DNA of 64,000 nucleotides. It comes from Cupriavidus basilensis OR16 (lineage in GTDB: Bacteria; Pseudomonadota; Gammaproteobacteria; Burkholderiales; Burkholderiaceae). The notes below the pieces were generated by a model, which worked only from the letters and a program-made list of their open reading frames with translations, ran no database searches and was not told where the DNA came from. The position numbers and the translations under genes were made by a program. Of this stretch, positions 28,646 to 38,726 are shown piece after piece. The DNA lies in contig NZ_AHJE01000061.1 of the NCBI RefSeq assembly GCF_000243095.1, forward strand, positions 1 through 64,000. Direction: 5' to 3'. Position 1 is the stretch's first letter. Every line of letters starts with the position of its first letter.

Positions 28646-28681
28646 AAAAACCCCCGCCGGCTCGCGCCAGCGGGGGTTTTT
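28646..28681. terminator. Bidirectional terminator between phosphoesterase and groEL
   Basis: AAAAACCCCCGC, loop, GCGGGGGTTTTT: a strong GC stem flanked by A and T runs that can end transcripts from both sides. It lies 44 bases after the groEL stop. Confidence 0.88.
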
Positions 28682-28725
28682 GCTACTACAGGTACAGCAG
28701 GTCGCCGTTTGGCAGGCCGGCAGAT

Positions 28726-30369
<1,644 letters not shown>

Positions 30370-30409
30370 GTTCTGAATCTCCTAAATCTGTACGAATGAG
30401 GTGCGTGGA

Positions 30410-30700
30410 TTACTTGTTCACCACAGCCATGATGTCTTCTTCGCGCATGACCAGCAGTTCCTGGCCATCCACCTTCACAGCCTGGCCGGCATACTTGCCG
30501 AACAGCACGCGGTCACCCACCTTGACGTCGAGGACGATCGAAGCGCCCTTGTCGTCCTTCTTGCCGGGGCCCACGGCGAGCACTTCACCTTGATCAGGCT
30601 TTTCGGCAGCGTTGTCGGGAATCACGATGCCGGAAGCGGTCTTGGTTTCATTGTCCAGACGCTTCACGATCACGCGGTCGTGCAAAGGACGCAGATTCAT
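30410..30700 (-). CDS. groS: Co-chaperonin GroES
   Basis: 96 residues: NLRPLHDRVIVKRLD, the mobile loop region ETKTASGIVIPD, and the ending LLVMREEDIMAVV. The ATG at 30700 has AAGGAGT upstream; the longer frame adds six residues without a ribosome site. First gene of groES-groEL, controlled by the CIRCE element and promoter just upstream. Confidence 0.98.
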   Translation of the reverse strand: MNLRPLHDRVIVKRLDNETKTASGIVIPDNAAEKPDQGEVLAVGPGKKDDKGASIVLDVKVGDRVLFGKYAGQAVKVDGQELLVMREEDIMAVVNK

Positions 30701-30792
30701 ACGGACTCCTTGGTACAAAAAGTGATTTTAGGTTCACAAAAATGACCGCCAGCACTGACGGCCAGCAGAATTAGTACGCTGGGAGAGGTCTG

Positions 30793-30819
30793 TTAGCACT
30801 CATGCCCAACGAGTGCTAA
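30793..30819. promoter_or_regulatory. CIRCE operator (HrcA site)
   Basis: TTAGCACTC-N9-GAGTGCTAA is a perfect match to the CIRCE consensus, including spacer length. It lies between the -10 box and groES, so HrcA bound here would block initiation until heat shock. hrcA itself is not in the window. Confidence 0.97.
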
Positions 30820-30847
30820 TTATAGGGACGGGGTGTGGTGTTTTCAA
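30819..30847 (-). promoter_or_regulatory. groES-groEL promoter
   Basis: On the minus strand TTGAAA (30842-30847), 17 bases, TATAAT (30819-30824): a perfect -10 and a near-perfect -35 with ideal spacing for the housekeeping sigma factor. The overlapping CTTGAA and CCCTAT boxes could also be read as a weak heat-shock sigma promoter. Confidence 0.85.
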
Positions 30848-31211
30848 GTCGACGACTTGATACGTGTTTACCCTGGAATTGTGAAAATCGTTATGGGGGC
30901 TGGCCGTCGAGACTCACACAACGTTGAACCCGCCAGGGCATTGGCGACGAGCATGTGACCGACAACCCGTTACAAATCAACAGGTTGCGTCCACGTAGAC
31001 GCTCGTTGCACGAGGGCCAAGCCAGCGCCTCCGGCGCGAGTCGACGGCATCGCGAAGAGGTCGGCACGGCAAGCCGGTTGCGCCCGAAGTTCATCGGACA
31101 GCGGGGCAAAACGCCCTTGGCGTAGTCGACAATGCCACCCAAGCCAACCAATAATGGCCACGGCGCTCGAAGAAGTCGCCGAGCTTGCAATAGCCTTGCG
31201 CCTAGACGTTA
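30848..31211. other. Intergenic, no gene seen
   Basis: About 360 bases between the groES promoter and the 3' end of the methyltransferase gene. Short open frames on both strands look like noise. No terminator or repeat was recognised. Confidence 0.4.
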
Positions 31212-32044
31212 CTATCCCGCCGCCACGATCACATGTGCCTGAATTTTGCCGGCCACCGGGCCTGCGCCATGGCGCTTGGCAATCGCCTCCGTCGCTCGTT
31301 CCGTGGCGAGCTGAAGCAAGCCGGCGTCGCGCGCCTCGATTTCGTTGCGCAGTGGCGTTCCCAGGCAATAGGCGCTGGCGACGTCGCGTGCCGAGGCCGC
31401 GCAACTCACCTTCTCGCGTGTCTCGATCTCGATGTCGGCGAACCCTGCGCGGCTCAACTCCTCTTGGATCAGTGCGATATCGTGATAGCCGTGCGGCGTG
31501 CGGGCGAGGAATCTCGGAGGGTCATGCGGAAATACGGTGGCGACGGCGTTGGTGACATCGTCGGCAAAGGCGTTCTCTTCAATGCGATCCCAGACATTGA
31601 AGAAAAAGCGCCCGCCAGGCCTCAGCATGCGACGCGCCTCGGCGTAGCCGACGACCCGGCTGGGAAAAAACATCGTGCCGAACTGGCAGCAAACGACGTC
31701 GAACGAGGCATCTTCGAACGGCAGGTCGAGCGCGTCCGCCTGCCTCCACTCGACACGGCTATCGGCCCCCTGCCTAGCGGCGGCATAGTCGAGCATGGGC
31801 TGGTTGAGGTCGGTCACCACATAGCGCGCGCCAGCGCAGAGTTTTGGCGCAAGCGCCCGCGTGACCACGCCGCTGCCGGCATGACCACGCCGCTGCCGGC
31901 CGCCGTTTCAAGCACCGAACCGGGCGATGTGGCTGCGACAAGCTCCGCCAGGTCGGCGGCATAGGCCTCGAAGATCAGGGGGACCATCAGCGTGTCGTAG
32001 AACTTCGGGATCGAGCCCGAAAACACCTTATCGCGCTCAGTCAT
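31212..32044 (-). pseudogene. SAM-dependent methyltransferase broken by 20-bp duplication
   Basis: The start at 32044 (AAGGGG upstream) encodes MTERDKVFSGSIPKFYDTLM and motif I VLETAAGSGVV, then loses frame. The rest, RALAPKLCAGARYVVTDLNQ, FDVVCCQFGTMFFP and RMLRPGGRFFFNVWD, follows in another frame to 31212. The cause is visible: the 20 bases at 31862-31881 are repeated at 31882-31901 with one difference. Removing one copy restores GSGVVTRALAP and a full protein of about 270 residues. Substrate unknown; stand-alone gene. Confidence 0.85.
31862..31901. repeat. 20-bp tandem duplication inside the methyltransferase gene
   Basis: Two adjacent copies of a 20-base unit beginning TGACCACGCC and ending GCCGG plus A or C; the copies differ only at the last base. 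Since 20 is not a multiple of three, the duplication shifts the frame. Slipped-strand duplication or assembly artefact. Confidence 0.9.
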
Positions 32045-32475
32045 GATATCCCCTTGACAGCTCTTAATGGCGCCTAGACCAGCCACGCCAACGAGTCCCC
32101 CGCCTGGTCGGGCATTGGCGACCATGCGCTATGATCGCCGCGCATGCCAGCCTCGTCAACGTCGTCCAGCGATCTTTTCCAACAGGCTTGCCCTCGTGGC
32201 AGCGCGGTCGCGGTGGTGCTGCGAATGGCGGCTAGCGGGCTTGCAATCTCAGCCGCCGTATGGCCGATATGGGTCGGGAAAATCCGACCAGGTTGCGGCG
32301 GGCAGAGGTCCCTTCCCGGCCATCTTCAGATGGTTGGCCCATGGTTGCGCAGAGCCATTCCAACGACAGCTCCGCCCAGACAACCGCCTTTCGTCTTCCG
32401 GCACTCATAAACGCGGGGAGCCCTCCCCTCCTTGCAGCCCGGCGAGTCGCTTCAACGAGCGCTTGGGTTGCGCGA
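32045..32475. other. Intergenic, no gene seen
   Basis: About 430 bases between the broken methyltransferase and the aldehyde dehydrogenase 3' end. Open frames on both strands lack ribosome sites and recognisable sequence. It probably contains the methyltransferase promoter. Confidence 0.4.
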
Positions 32476-33897
32476 TCACGAAACAGTGAGAATGGCCTTT
32501 GGCTCGAGAAAGGCCTCGAGCCCAAACGTGCCGTACTCACGGCCGATACCAGATTGCTTGAAGCCGCCGAATGGCGCGGCCGGTTCGTGTGCCAGCGTGT
32601 TGACTAGGACTCGACCCGCGTCGATTCGCCGTGCGAGCTCGCGCGCACGCTGGTCATCCGCCGAAAACACGTATGCTTGCAGGCCGTAATTGGTGTCGTT
32701 GGCGATAGCGATCGCGTCTTCAGTATCGCGGTACGCGATAATCGACAGCACCGGACCGAAGATCTCTTCGCGGGCAATCGCCATCTCGTTGGCCACATCG
32801 CTGAAGACGGTCGGACGCACGAACCATCCTGCGTCAATGCCATCTGGCCGGCCTTCGCCTCCCGCGATCAGACGCGCGCCTGACTCGATGCCAATCCGGA
32901 TATAGCGCTGCACGCGTTCCCACTGCTTCTGGCTGACCATTGGGCCGACAGTCGTCCGCGGATCGCGCGGTTCTCCTGCTTGCGTGCACGCCACTTCTTG
33001 CTGCACCCGCGCTTCGAATTCCGCGAGCCGCTGCTGCGGCACCAGAATGCGCGTGCCCGCGATGCACGCCTGGCCGCTATTCATGAAACCGGCCTGAATC
33101 ACGAGCGGCACCACCTCGTCGAAATTCGCGTCGTCGAGCACGAGCACCGGCGACTTGCCGCCAAGTTCGAGCGTCACGCGCTTCAACGTCTGCGCACCCG
33201 CGCGCAGAATCGTCTTGCCGACCTCGGTCGAACCGGTGAACGACAGCTTTGCGACATCCGGATGCGAACTGATCTGCGCGCCGACCGTTTCGCCGCGTCC
33301 CGTCACGATGTTGAACAGGCCCGGCGGCAAGCCGGCTTCGTGCAACGCTTCGGTGACGATGCGCGTCTGGATCGCGCTCATCTCGCTTGGCTTGATGACG
33401 GCCGTGCAGCCCGCGGCCAGCGCGGTGGCGAGCTTGCCGCAGATGAAGCCCGCGTTGCTGTTCCACGGCGTGATCAGACCGGCGACACCTAGTGGCTGCA
33501 TCACGATCTCGGCAATACCCGCGCGACGCGTGAACGCATAGTCCTGCAGCACCTTCGCCGCTTCGAGCAGCACGTTGCTGGCATGCTGCGCCATCCAGCG
33601 GCCGCGCGATATGGGTGCTCCATATTCCTCCGTGATCGCCTCGTACAGTTCGTCCTCTTTGGCGACAACAGCTTGGTGCATGCGCTTGAGCATGTCGATG
33701 CGCTCGCTCTTGCTGGTGCGGGAAAACGCGGGAAACGCGCGCTTTGCTGCGGCGATCGCATCGCGCGCGTCTTGCGCATCGGCCAGACGCACGCGTCCAA
33801 TTACCTGCTCGGTCGCCGGATTGAAGAGGTTGAACAGTTCGTCGCCGTGCGGTGTGACGAAGGCGCCGTCGATATAGATTTTGTCGATGATCTGCAT
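32476..33897 (-). CDS. NAD(P)-dependent aldehyde dehydrogenase
   Basis: 473 residues, normal length for the ALDH superfamily. Visible features are the N-terminal YIDGAFV, cofactor motif FTGSTEVGK (near residue 217), general-base Glu in TLELGGKSP (near 241), the catalytic Cys in NSGQACIAGTR (near 275) and EEIFGPVLSI. It oxidises an aldehyde to the acid; the substrate cannot be predicted. It is divergent from a LysR gene with 100 bases between starts, which suggests substrate-responsive control. This pair reads slightly less GC-rich than its surroundings and may be an acquisition, but the impression is weak. Confidence 0.93.
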   Translation of the reverse strand: MQIIDKIYIDGAFVTPHGDELFNLFNPATEQVIGRVRLADAQDARDAIAAAKRAFPAFSRTSKSERIDMLKRMHQAVVAKEDELYEAITEEYGAPISRGRWMAQHASNVLLEAAKVLQDYAFTRRAGIAEIVMQPLGVAGLITPWNSNAGFICGKLATALAAGCTAVIKPSEMSAIQTRIVTEALHEAGLPPGLFNIVTGRGETVGAQISSHPDVAKLSFTGSTEVGKTILRAGAQTLKRVTLELGGKSPVLVLDDANFDEVVPLVIQAGFMNSGQACIAGTRILVPQQRLAEFEARVQQEVACTQAGEPRDPRTTVGPMVSQKQWERVQRYIRIGIESGARLIAGGEGRPDGIDAGWFVRPTVFSDVANEMAIAREEIFGPVLSIIAYRDTEDAIAIANDTNYGLQAYVFSADDQRARELARRIDAGRVLVNTLAHEPAAPFGGFKQSGIGREYGTFGLEAFLEPKAILTVS

Positions 33898-33965
33898 GGC
33901 TGCTCCCAGAAGACGTACCAGACCGCTAAAGATAGACCCGATGCATTGCGCCGACTAGCCATACA

Positions 33966-33978
33966 ATACAGCATGTAT
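33966..33978. promoter_or_regulatory. Palindrome in the aldH-lysR intergenic region
   Basis: ATACAGCATGTAT has 5-bp arms around GCA and a T/A spacing in the range of LysR boxes. It lies just upstream of the LysR start, in an AT-rich stretch that also holds TATAAT. Likely the autoregulatory site of the LysR protein, inferred from position. Confidence 0.45.
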
Positions 33979-33997
33979 AATTGAAAAATATCGGATA

Positions 33998-34936
33998 ATG
34001 AAGACATCGGGCTTGGCCGAACTAGAGGCGGTGCTGGCTGTCGCGCGTCACCGCAGCTTCCGCGCGGCCGCGACGGATCTGGGCATGTCGACGTCTGCGC
34101 TCAGTCATGCCGTGGCGGCACTCGAAGCGCGTATCGGCGTACGGCTCTTCAACCGCACGACGCGTAGCGTGGCGTTGTCGGAAGCCGGCGCGCAGTTCGT
34201 CGACAGCGTTGCGCCTGCGCTCTCCACGATCCGCGTCGCGATCGAGCAGGCCGGCAGCTTCCGTGACACGCCGTCGGGCACGCTGCGTATCAATGCGTCA
34301 ACCGGCGCGGCCAGGCAGGTGATGCCGCTCTTCATCGAATTCCTGCAGCGCTACCCGGAGATGAAACTCGATCTGGTCACCGAAGGGCGCCTGATCGATA
34401 TAGTTGCCGAGGGCTTCGATGCTGGCATTCGGCTGACTGAAACGGTGCCGCAGGAAATGATCGCGGTGCCGTTCGGGGACAGGCAGCGCTTTGCCGTGGT
34501 CGGCAGTCCAGCCTATTTTGCGCGGCAAAAGCCGCCGCGCACGCCGGCCGATCTGAACGCACACCGCTGCATCCGCTCGCGCATGCCGAGCGGCGCGATC
34601 TATCAGTGGGAGTTCGAGCGGCACGGCGAAACGTTGCGTATCGATGGCAAAGGCGCGCTGACGCTCGACGAGCCAGGCCTGATGCTGGCGGCGGCGCGTG
34701 CCGGGATCGGTCTTGCATATCTGACCGAGTGGAACGTCGCCGCGGATCTGGAAGCTGGCACGCTGGTTCGTGTGCTGGCAGATTGGACGCCTCCTCTCGA
34801 CGGCCTCTGCCTGTACTATCCGGGTCGCCGCCACGTGCCGGCCGGACTGCGCGCGCTGATGGACATGATCCGCGAACACGCCGACGCGCGGCGGGCGCGC
34901 CGGCCGGACAAGGGCGACGGGTTCAACGTTGAGTGA
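33998..34936 (+). CDS. LysR-family regulator
   Basis: 312 residues. The winged helix-turn-helix is at residues 6-65 (LAVARHRSFRAAATDLGMST, VRLFNRTTRSVALSEAG). The effector domain contains VEGFDAGIRLTETVPQEMIAVPF, typical of the CrgA/DsdC-like group often linked to aldehyde or quinone metabolism. Divergent from the aldehyde dehydrogenase gene, which it probably controls. A basic tail (RRARRPDKG) ends the protein. Confidence 0.92.
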   Translation: MKTSGLAELEAVLAVARHRSFRAAATDLGMSTSALSHAVAALEARIGVRLFNRTTRSVALSEAGAQFVDSVAPALSTIRVAIEQAGSFRDTPSGTLRINASTGAARQVMPLFIEFLQRYPEMKLDLVTEGRLIDIVAEGFDAGIRLTETVPQEMIAVPFGDRQRFAVVGSPAYFARQKPPRTPADLNAHRCIRSRMPSGAIYQWEFERHGETLRIDGKGALTLDEPGLMLAAARAGIGLAYLTEWNVAADLEAGTLVRVLADWTPPLDGLCLYYPGRRHVPAGLRALMDMIREHADARRARRPDKGDGFNVE

Positions 34937-35094
34937 CGCGCCACAGTGATGACGGCTGGCCGTATGGCGGAATCTTTATTCGCGCCTCGCTCGATTTCGC
35001 TGGAGTGCAAGTTACCCATAGCCCACCTGCACATACGTGGGCAATCGGGTCATGGGCATTAGCCGCAACAGGCTACGCAACCGTCGGCCTTTCC

Positions 35095-35130
35095 CTCTTA
35101 CTCTTACTCTTACTCTTCCTCTTCCTCTTC
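35095..35130 (+). repeat. Hexanucleotide repeat tract
   Basis: Three copies of CTCTTA followed directly by three copies of CTCTTC, a 36-base pyrimidine-rich microsatellite. It lies 125 bases before the quinone oxidoreductase start, in a region with no gene, where changes in repeat number could alter promoter spacing. Confidence 0.9.
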
Positions 35131-35255
35131 CAGTACGAGGCGACGCCCCCCATTCAAAACTGCATGGCAAGCGTACAGAAGCGTTGATTTACGGGCGCGC
35201 CGGCATGGCTAAGAATGGTCACACCAACCCATCGCCAACCGATCCGGAGCACATC

Positions 35256-36260
35256 ATGTCCCAAGCCACCATGCAGGCCCTTACAGTCGAATCCGCGGGC
35301 GCGCCGTTCACCGCCGCCCGGCTTCCCAAGCCGGTGGCCGGCCCCGGCCAGGTGCTGGTACGCATCATGGCCAGCGGCGTCAACCCGCTCGACACCAAGA
35401 TCCGCGCCGGCCAAGCTGAGCATGCCCGCCACCCCTTCCCCGCCGTGCTGGGCCTGGACCTGGCCGGCGTGGTCGAAGCCGTGGGCGCGGGTGTGACGAC
35501 CTTGGCCCCCGGCGACGAAGTCTATGGCATGACCGGCGGCGTGGGCGGCCTGCAGGGCTCGCTCGCGCAGTACGCGGCGGTCGATGCCGACCTGGTCGCG
35601 CGCAAGCCTGCCGCGCTGTCGATGCGCGAAGCCGCCGCCTTGCCGCTGGTATTCATCACCGCCTGGGAAGGACTGGTCGACCGGGCGCGCGTGCAGCCCG
35701 GGCAGAAGGTGCTGGTGCATGGCGGCGCCGGCGGCGTGGGGCACATCGCGGTGCAAATCGCCCGCGCGCTCGGGGCGCAAGTGTATGCCACGGGCTCGGC
35801 CGCGCAGAAGGCGATCATCGAAGGCTATGGCGCCACCGCGATCGACCACGCGACGACATCGGTTGCGCAGTACGTCGACCAGTACGCGGGGGGCGAGGGC
35901 TTCGACGTGGTCTATGACACCGTGGGCGGCGCGGTGCTGGACCGTTCTTTTCTGGCTGCGCGCACCTATGGCGGCCATGTGGTGAGCTGCCTTGGCTGGG
36001 GCACGCACGCGCTGGCGCCGCTGTCGTTTCGCGCGGCCACGTATTCGGGCGTGTTCACGCTGATGCCGATGCTCACCGGCAAGGGCCGCGCGCACCACGG
36101 CGAGATCTTGCGCGAAGCGGCGCGTCTGGCCGATGCGGGCAAGCTCTCCGTGCGCCTCGATCCGCGGCACTTCGGACTCGATAACGCCATCGATGCGCAC
36201 CGCGCCGTCGAGACCGGCACGGCCAAGGGCAAGCTGGTGGTAGAGATCGCCAAGGACTAG
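35256..36260 (+). CDS. Zinc-free medium-chain dehydrogenase, quinone oxidoreductase-like
   Basis: 334 residues. The MDR fold is clear: SGVNPLDTKIRAG near residue 40, GLDLAGVVEAVGAGV, GDEVYGMTGG, and the nucleotide-binding loop HGGAGGVGHIAVQIA (near residue 150). Structural and catalytic zinc ligands are absent, so it belongs to the NADPH:quinone reductase group. The ATG at 35256 is used; the longer open frame upstream runs through the repeat tract and is not coding. The last four bases overlap the convergent LysR gene. Confidence 0.9.
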   Translation: MSQATMQALTVESAGAPFTAARLPKPVAGPGQVLVRIMASGVNPLDTKIRAGQAEHARHPFPAVLGLDLAGVVEAVGAGVTTLAPGDEVYGMTGGVGGLQGSLAQYAAVDADLVARKPAALSMREAAALPLVFITAWEGLVDRARVQPGQKVLVHGGAGGVGHIAVQIARALGAQVYATGSAAQKAIIEGYGATAIDHATTSVAQYVDQYAGGEGFDVVYDTVGGAVLDRSFLAARTYGGHVVSCLGWGTHALAPLSFRAATYSGVFTLMPMLTGKGRAHHGEILREAARLADAGKLSVRLDPRHFGLDNAIDAHRAVETGTAKGKLVVEIAKD

Positions 36261-37123
36261 CCAGCGCGGCCCAGGCGCTCGAAGGTGGCATCCAGGAAGG
36301 CGCGCAGCCGTCCCAGGCGGCGCAGGTCGCGGTGATAGCCCACCCAGACATCGCGCCCCGGCGGCGCGTCGCCCATGTCGATGGCCTGCAGCCCGCCCAG
36401 GCGCTCGGCCAGCACGCAGGGCAGGACAGCCAGCCCCGCGCCGGCCGCGCACAGCTTGGCCTGCGCCTCGCGGCTGTTGCTGCCGAATGCCACCTTGGCG
36501 TTAGGCAGCAGCTTGCGCATCCAGGCCACGTCCGGCAGGTCCGCGAAGCCCGCGTCCAGCGTCAGCAGCGCATGGCCTTCGCCGTCGCCCGCGCGCGGCG
36601 GCGCCACGCCGGGCGCGGCGTAGAGCGCGTAGTCCATGTGCATCAGCTTGCGCTGCACGATATCGGCCTCGTCGAACGCGCGGATGCGAAACACCAGGTC
36701 GGCCTCGCGGCGCGCCAGGCTAAACAAGCGCGCATCGGTGACCAGTTCCACGGCGACGCGCGGATGCGCGCGGATGAAGTCCGCGATCACCGGCGTCAGC
36801 ATGTGCACGCCAAACCAGTCGGACGACGAGATCCGCAGCATGCCGTCCAGTTCCCGCGCCTGGCCGGAGAGCTGGCGCTCGAAGGCGATCGCAGCCTCCT
36901 CGATACGCTCCGCGTGAGCGAGCACGGCGGCGCCTTCATCGGTCAGCAAGTAGCCGTCGCTGGTGCGCTGGAACAAGGCGTGCCCAACGGCATCCTCCAG
37001 CGCCTTGAGCCTGCGCCCCATGGTCGGCTGGGTCTGCCCGATCGCGCGCGCGGCTCCGCCCAGGGTGCCGGCCCGGGCAATTGCCAGGAAGACCTTGATA
37101 TCGCTCCAATCCATCCGGGGCAT
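36257..37123 (-). CDS. LysR-family regulator
   Basis: 288 residues. The helix-turn-helix is at residues 6-65 (DIKVFLAIARAGTLGGAARA, TQPTMGRRLKALED, HALFQRTSDGYLLTDEG), and the effector domain starts LRISSSDWFGVHML. An ATG three codons later is an alternative start. Convergent with the quinone oxidoreductase gene. A role in its control is possible but not indicated by the layout. Confidence 0.92.
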   Translation of the reverse strand: MPRMDWSDIKVFLAIARAGTLGGAARAIGQTQPTMGRRLKALEDAVGHALFQRTSDGYLLTDEGAAVLAHAERIEEAAIAFERQLSGQARELDGMLRISSSDWFGVHMLTPVIADFIRAHPRVAVELVTDARLFSLARREADLVFRIRAFDEADIVQRKLMHMDYALYAAPGVAPPRAGDGEGHALLTLDAGFADLPDVAWMRKLLPNAKVAFGSNSREAQAKLCAAGAGLAVLPCVLAERLGGLQAIDMGDAPPGRDVWVGYHRDLRRLGRLRAFLDATFERLGRAG

Positions 37124-37254
37124 GTGCTGACGTTAAGTTTGGAAGGTGCCGGGCTCAGCGCGGCGAGGCAACACACAGGCGGCTGCGCGATGATGGCACG
37201 GCGGTGTGGCGGGAACAATAGCCGGCGCGCGGGCGGGCCGCCATCCCGTGAACG

Positions 37255-37470
37255 TCAAGCGGAGGACGCCTGGTCTTCCAGCACCCAGTAGTCGGGCGCC
37301 TCCAGGCTGGGGCTGCGCAGCACCATCGTATGGCCGCACTGGCGGCAATGGTAGACATAGGCGGCGCCGTCCTGGGACTGCGCATTGGCGCGCGCGGCTT
37401 CCAGGTCCTTGTGCGGCGGCAGGTGTCCTGGCCTGCCGGCCTGGCGCTTGCATCGCTCACACGGCAACAT
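37255..37470 (-). CDS. Small zinc-ribbon protein
   Basis: 71 residues. Two CxxC knuckles, LPCERCKRQ at the N terminus and YHCRQCGHTM in the middle, would bind one zinc ion. The rest is polar, ending APDYWVLEDQ. The ATG at 37470 has GAGGT upstream. It is preceded by a promoter with a perfect 25-bp palindrome, so it is tightly regulated. The family resembles small conserved hypotheticals of Burkholderiaceae; function unknown to me. Confidence 0.7.
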   Translation of the reverse strand: MLPCERCKRQAGRPGHLPPHKDLEAARANAQSQDGAAYVYHCRQCGHTMVLRSPSLEAPDYWVLEDQASSA

Positions 37471-37550
37471 TGACTGACCTCGTCTTGATAGTTTGATAGT
37501 TTGATCGAAGGCGGGGACGCGATCCGGTGCTAATGGATGGCGGCACGCGA

Positions 37551-37575
37551 AATTTTGATGCAATGCATCAAAATT
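37551..37575. promoter_or_regulatory. Perfect 25-bp palindromic operator
   Basis: AATTTTGATGCA, a central A, then TGCATCAAAATT: 12-bp arms without a mismatch. It directly follows and touches the -10 box of the leftward promoter for the zinc-ribbon gene, so a bound dimer should repress it. The regulator is not known. Confidence 0.8.
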
Positions 37576-37601
37576 ATAGGCATTCTGCGCGTCTTTGCCA
37601 G
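37573..37601 (-). promoter_or_regulatory. Promoter of the zinc-ribbon gene
   Basis: On the minus strand CTGGCA (37596-37601), 17 bases, TATAAT (37573-37578). The -10 is perfect and the -35 matches four of six positions. Confidence 0.65.
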
Positions 37602-38072
37602 ACATATAACTGGTGACGAATCGCCTTGCAATGCAGCGAAACGATCGTCGGAGCACGCAGCAATGCCCGACTAGCGGGTAGCGAGCGCGGCCACGGTGAG
37701 GAGGTCCCGCCGCGCATCCGGATTCGCTTCAGCGCGCGCGAGGGTATCGCCCGGCAGCCGTTCCCGCGGTGGCTCGGCCAGCGGCACCGTGAGGACGGCG
37801 AACACGGAAAACGGGCACCAGAAAGACGGCCTGAAGAGACTCATTCTGCGGTTGACGATGGCGCCGGCAAGAAACGGTGAAGGCTCCACGAAGCATGGAA
37901 CCGGCGTGCAGGCAGCGTGCCGGTCCGGCTTCAGGATTTTTAAGCCATTACCCATCTTAACGACCAAAACGGCAGATGGTTGAGGCTGTCATCAACTATT
38001 CATGAAACCCGTAGAGTACGGCGCGCACGCAGGACAAGATGCGTCCAGGCGACATGCAAGGTGCATCGCGGC
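37602..38072. other. Intergenic, no confident gene
   Basis: A 470-base gap. The longest open frame (37671-37967, minus) has a hydrophobic N-terminal patch but no ribosome site and no recognisable family, so it is not called. No terminator stands out. Confidence 0.4.
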
Positions 38073-38507
38073 CTATTGCCCCGAAGCGGCGCCGCGCGCC
38101 TTGCGCCTGGCGGGCCGGCCCGTCTTGACGGTCTCGACCTGGGCCACGACGGCCAGCAATTGCCGCTCCGGCAGCGACTCCAGCATCTTGAGCCCGGCCC
38201 GCAGCAATTCACTCTTCTTCACGTGCGCGCCGCCGTTCAGGCAGCGCCGCTTGAGCTCCGCCAGCTTGGCATAGTCCCACTCCGGCATGGTGAAGCTGTC
38301 GCGCACGACCTTGGCCTTGGCGGGCTTCTGCACCTTCTCGGCCTTCGGTGCGTTAGCCGCGGGCTTTGCCGCTTCGACCTTGGCAGCCTTGACTGCCGTC
38401 TCCGCCTTCTTCGCGCGCGTGACCGGCCGTTTCACCACGGTGGCTGCCTTCTTCTGCGCCGCAGCGGGCGCGGGCGTAAGCGTACGCCCATTTGAAGCCG
38501 TTGCCAT
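38073..38507 (-). CDS. Histone H1-like / ribbon-helix-helix-like protein
   Basis: 144 residues with two parts. Residues 1-68 are an Ala/Lys/Pro-rich tail (AAQKKAATVVKRPVTRAKKA, KPAKAKVVRD) like bacterial histone H1-like proteins. Residues 69-120 form a compact domain, DSFTMPEWDYAKLAELKRRC and KKSELLRAGLKMLESL, resembling a ribbon-helix-helix DNA-binding unit. A basic end (GRPARRKARG) follows. Likely a nucleoid-associated DNA-binding protein. It is a stand-alone gene with an AT-rich promoter region (around 38530-38560). Target unknown. Confidence 0.75.
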   Translation of the reverse strand: MATASNGRTLTPAPAAAQKKAATVVKRPVTRAKKAETAVKAAKVEAAKPAANAPKAEKVQKPAKAKVVRDSFTMPEWDYAKLAELKRRCLNGGAHVKKSELLRAGLKMLESLPERQLLAVVAQVETVKTGRPARRKARGAASGQ

Positions 38508-38726
38508 GCATCCTCCTGTTCTGATCCACTGGTATCAAAACAGTATATACCGTTTATATCGTGGATTTTTGCGGGCGTGCGAGAGCAGAGAGGCGGCAAT
38601 GGGCGGCAATCGTGGCGGGGCCGGGCGGACACGGATTTCGTCAAAAAACCTGCCATCCCCGCGAAGGGAAAAGTATCGGCCGGCCCCGCCAGGATCTTAG
38701 CCGCCAGTTATTTCATTCGCGCGACG

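Noticed and set aside
32476..34936. Recent horizontal transfer of the aldehyde dehydrogenase-LysR pair
   Set aside because: It seems slightly less GC-rich, but no mobile element, repeat or tRNA border supports transfer, and base composition was not computed.
37671..37967. A 98-codon minus-strand open frame with a hydrophobic N-terminal patch
   Set aside because: No ribosome site or family resemblance; the composition could arise by chance.
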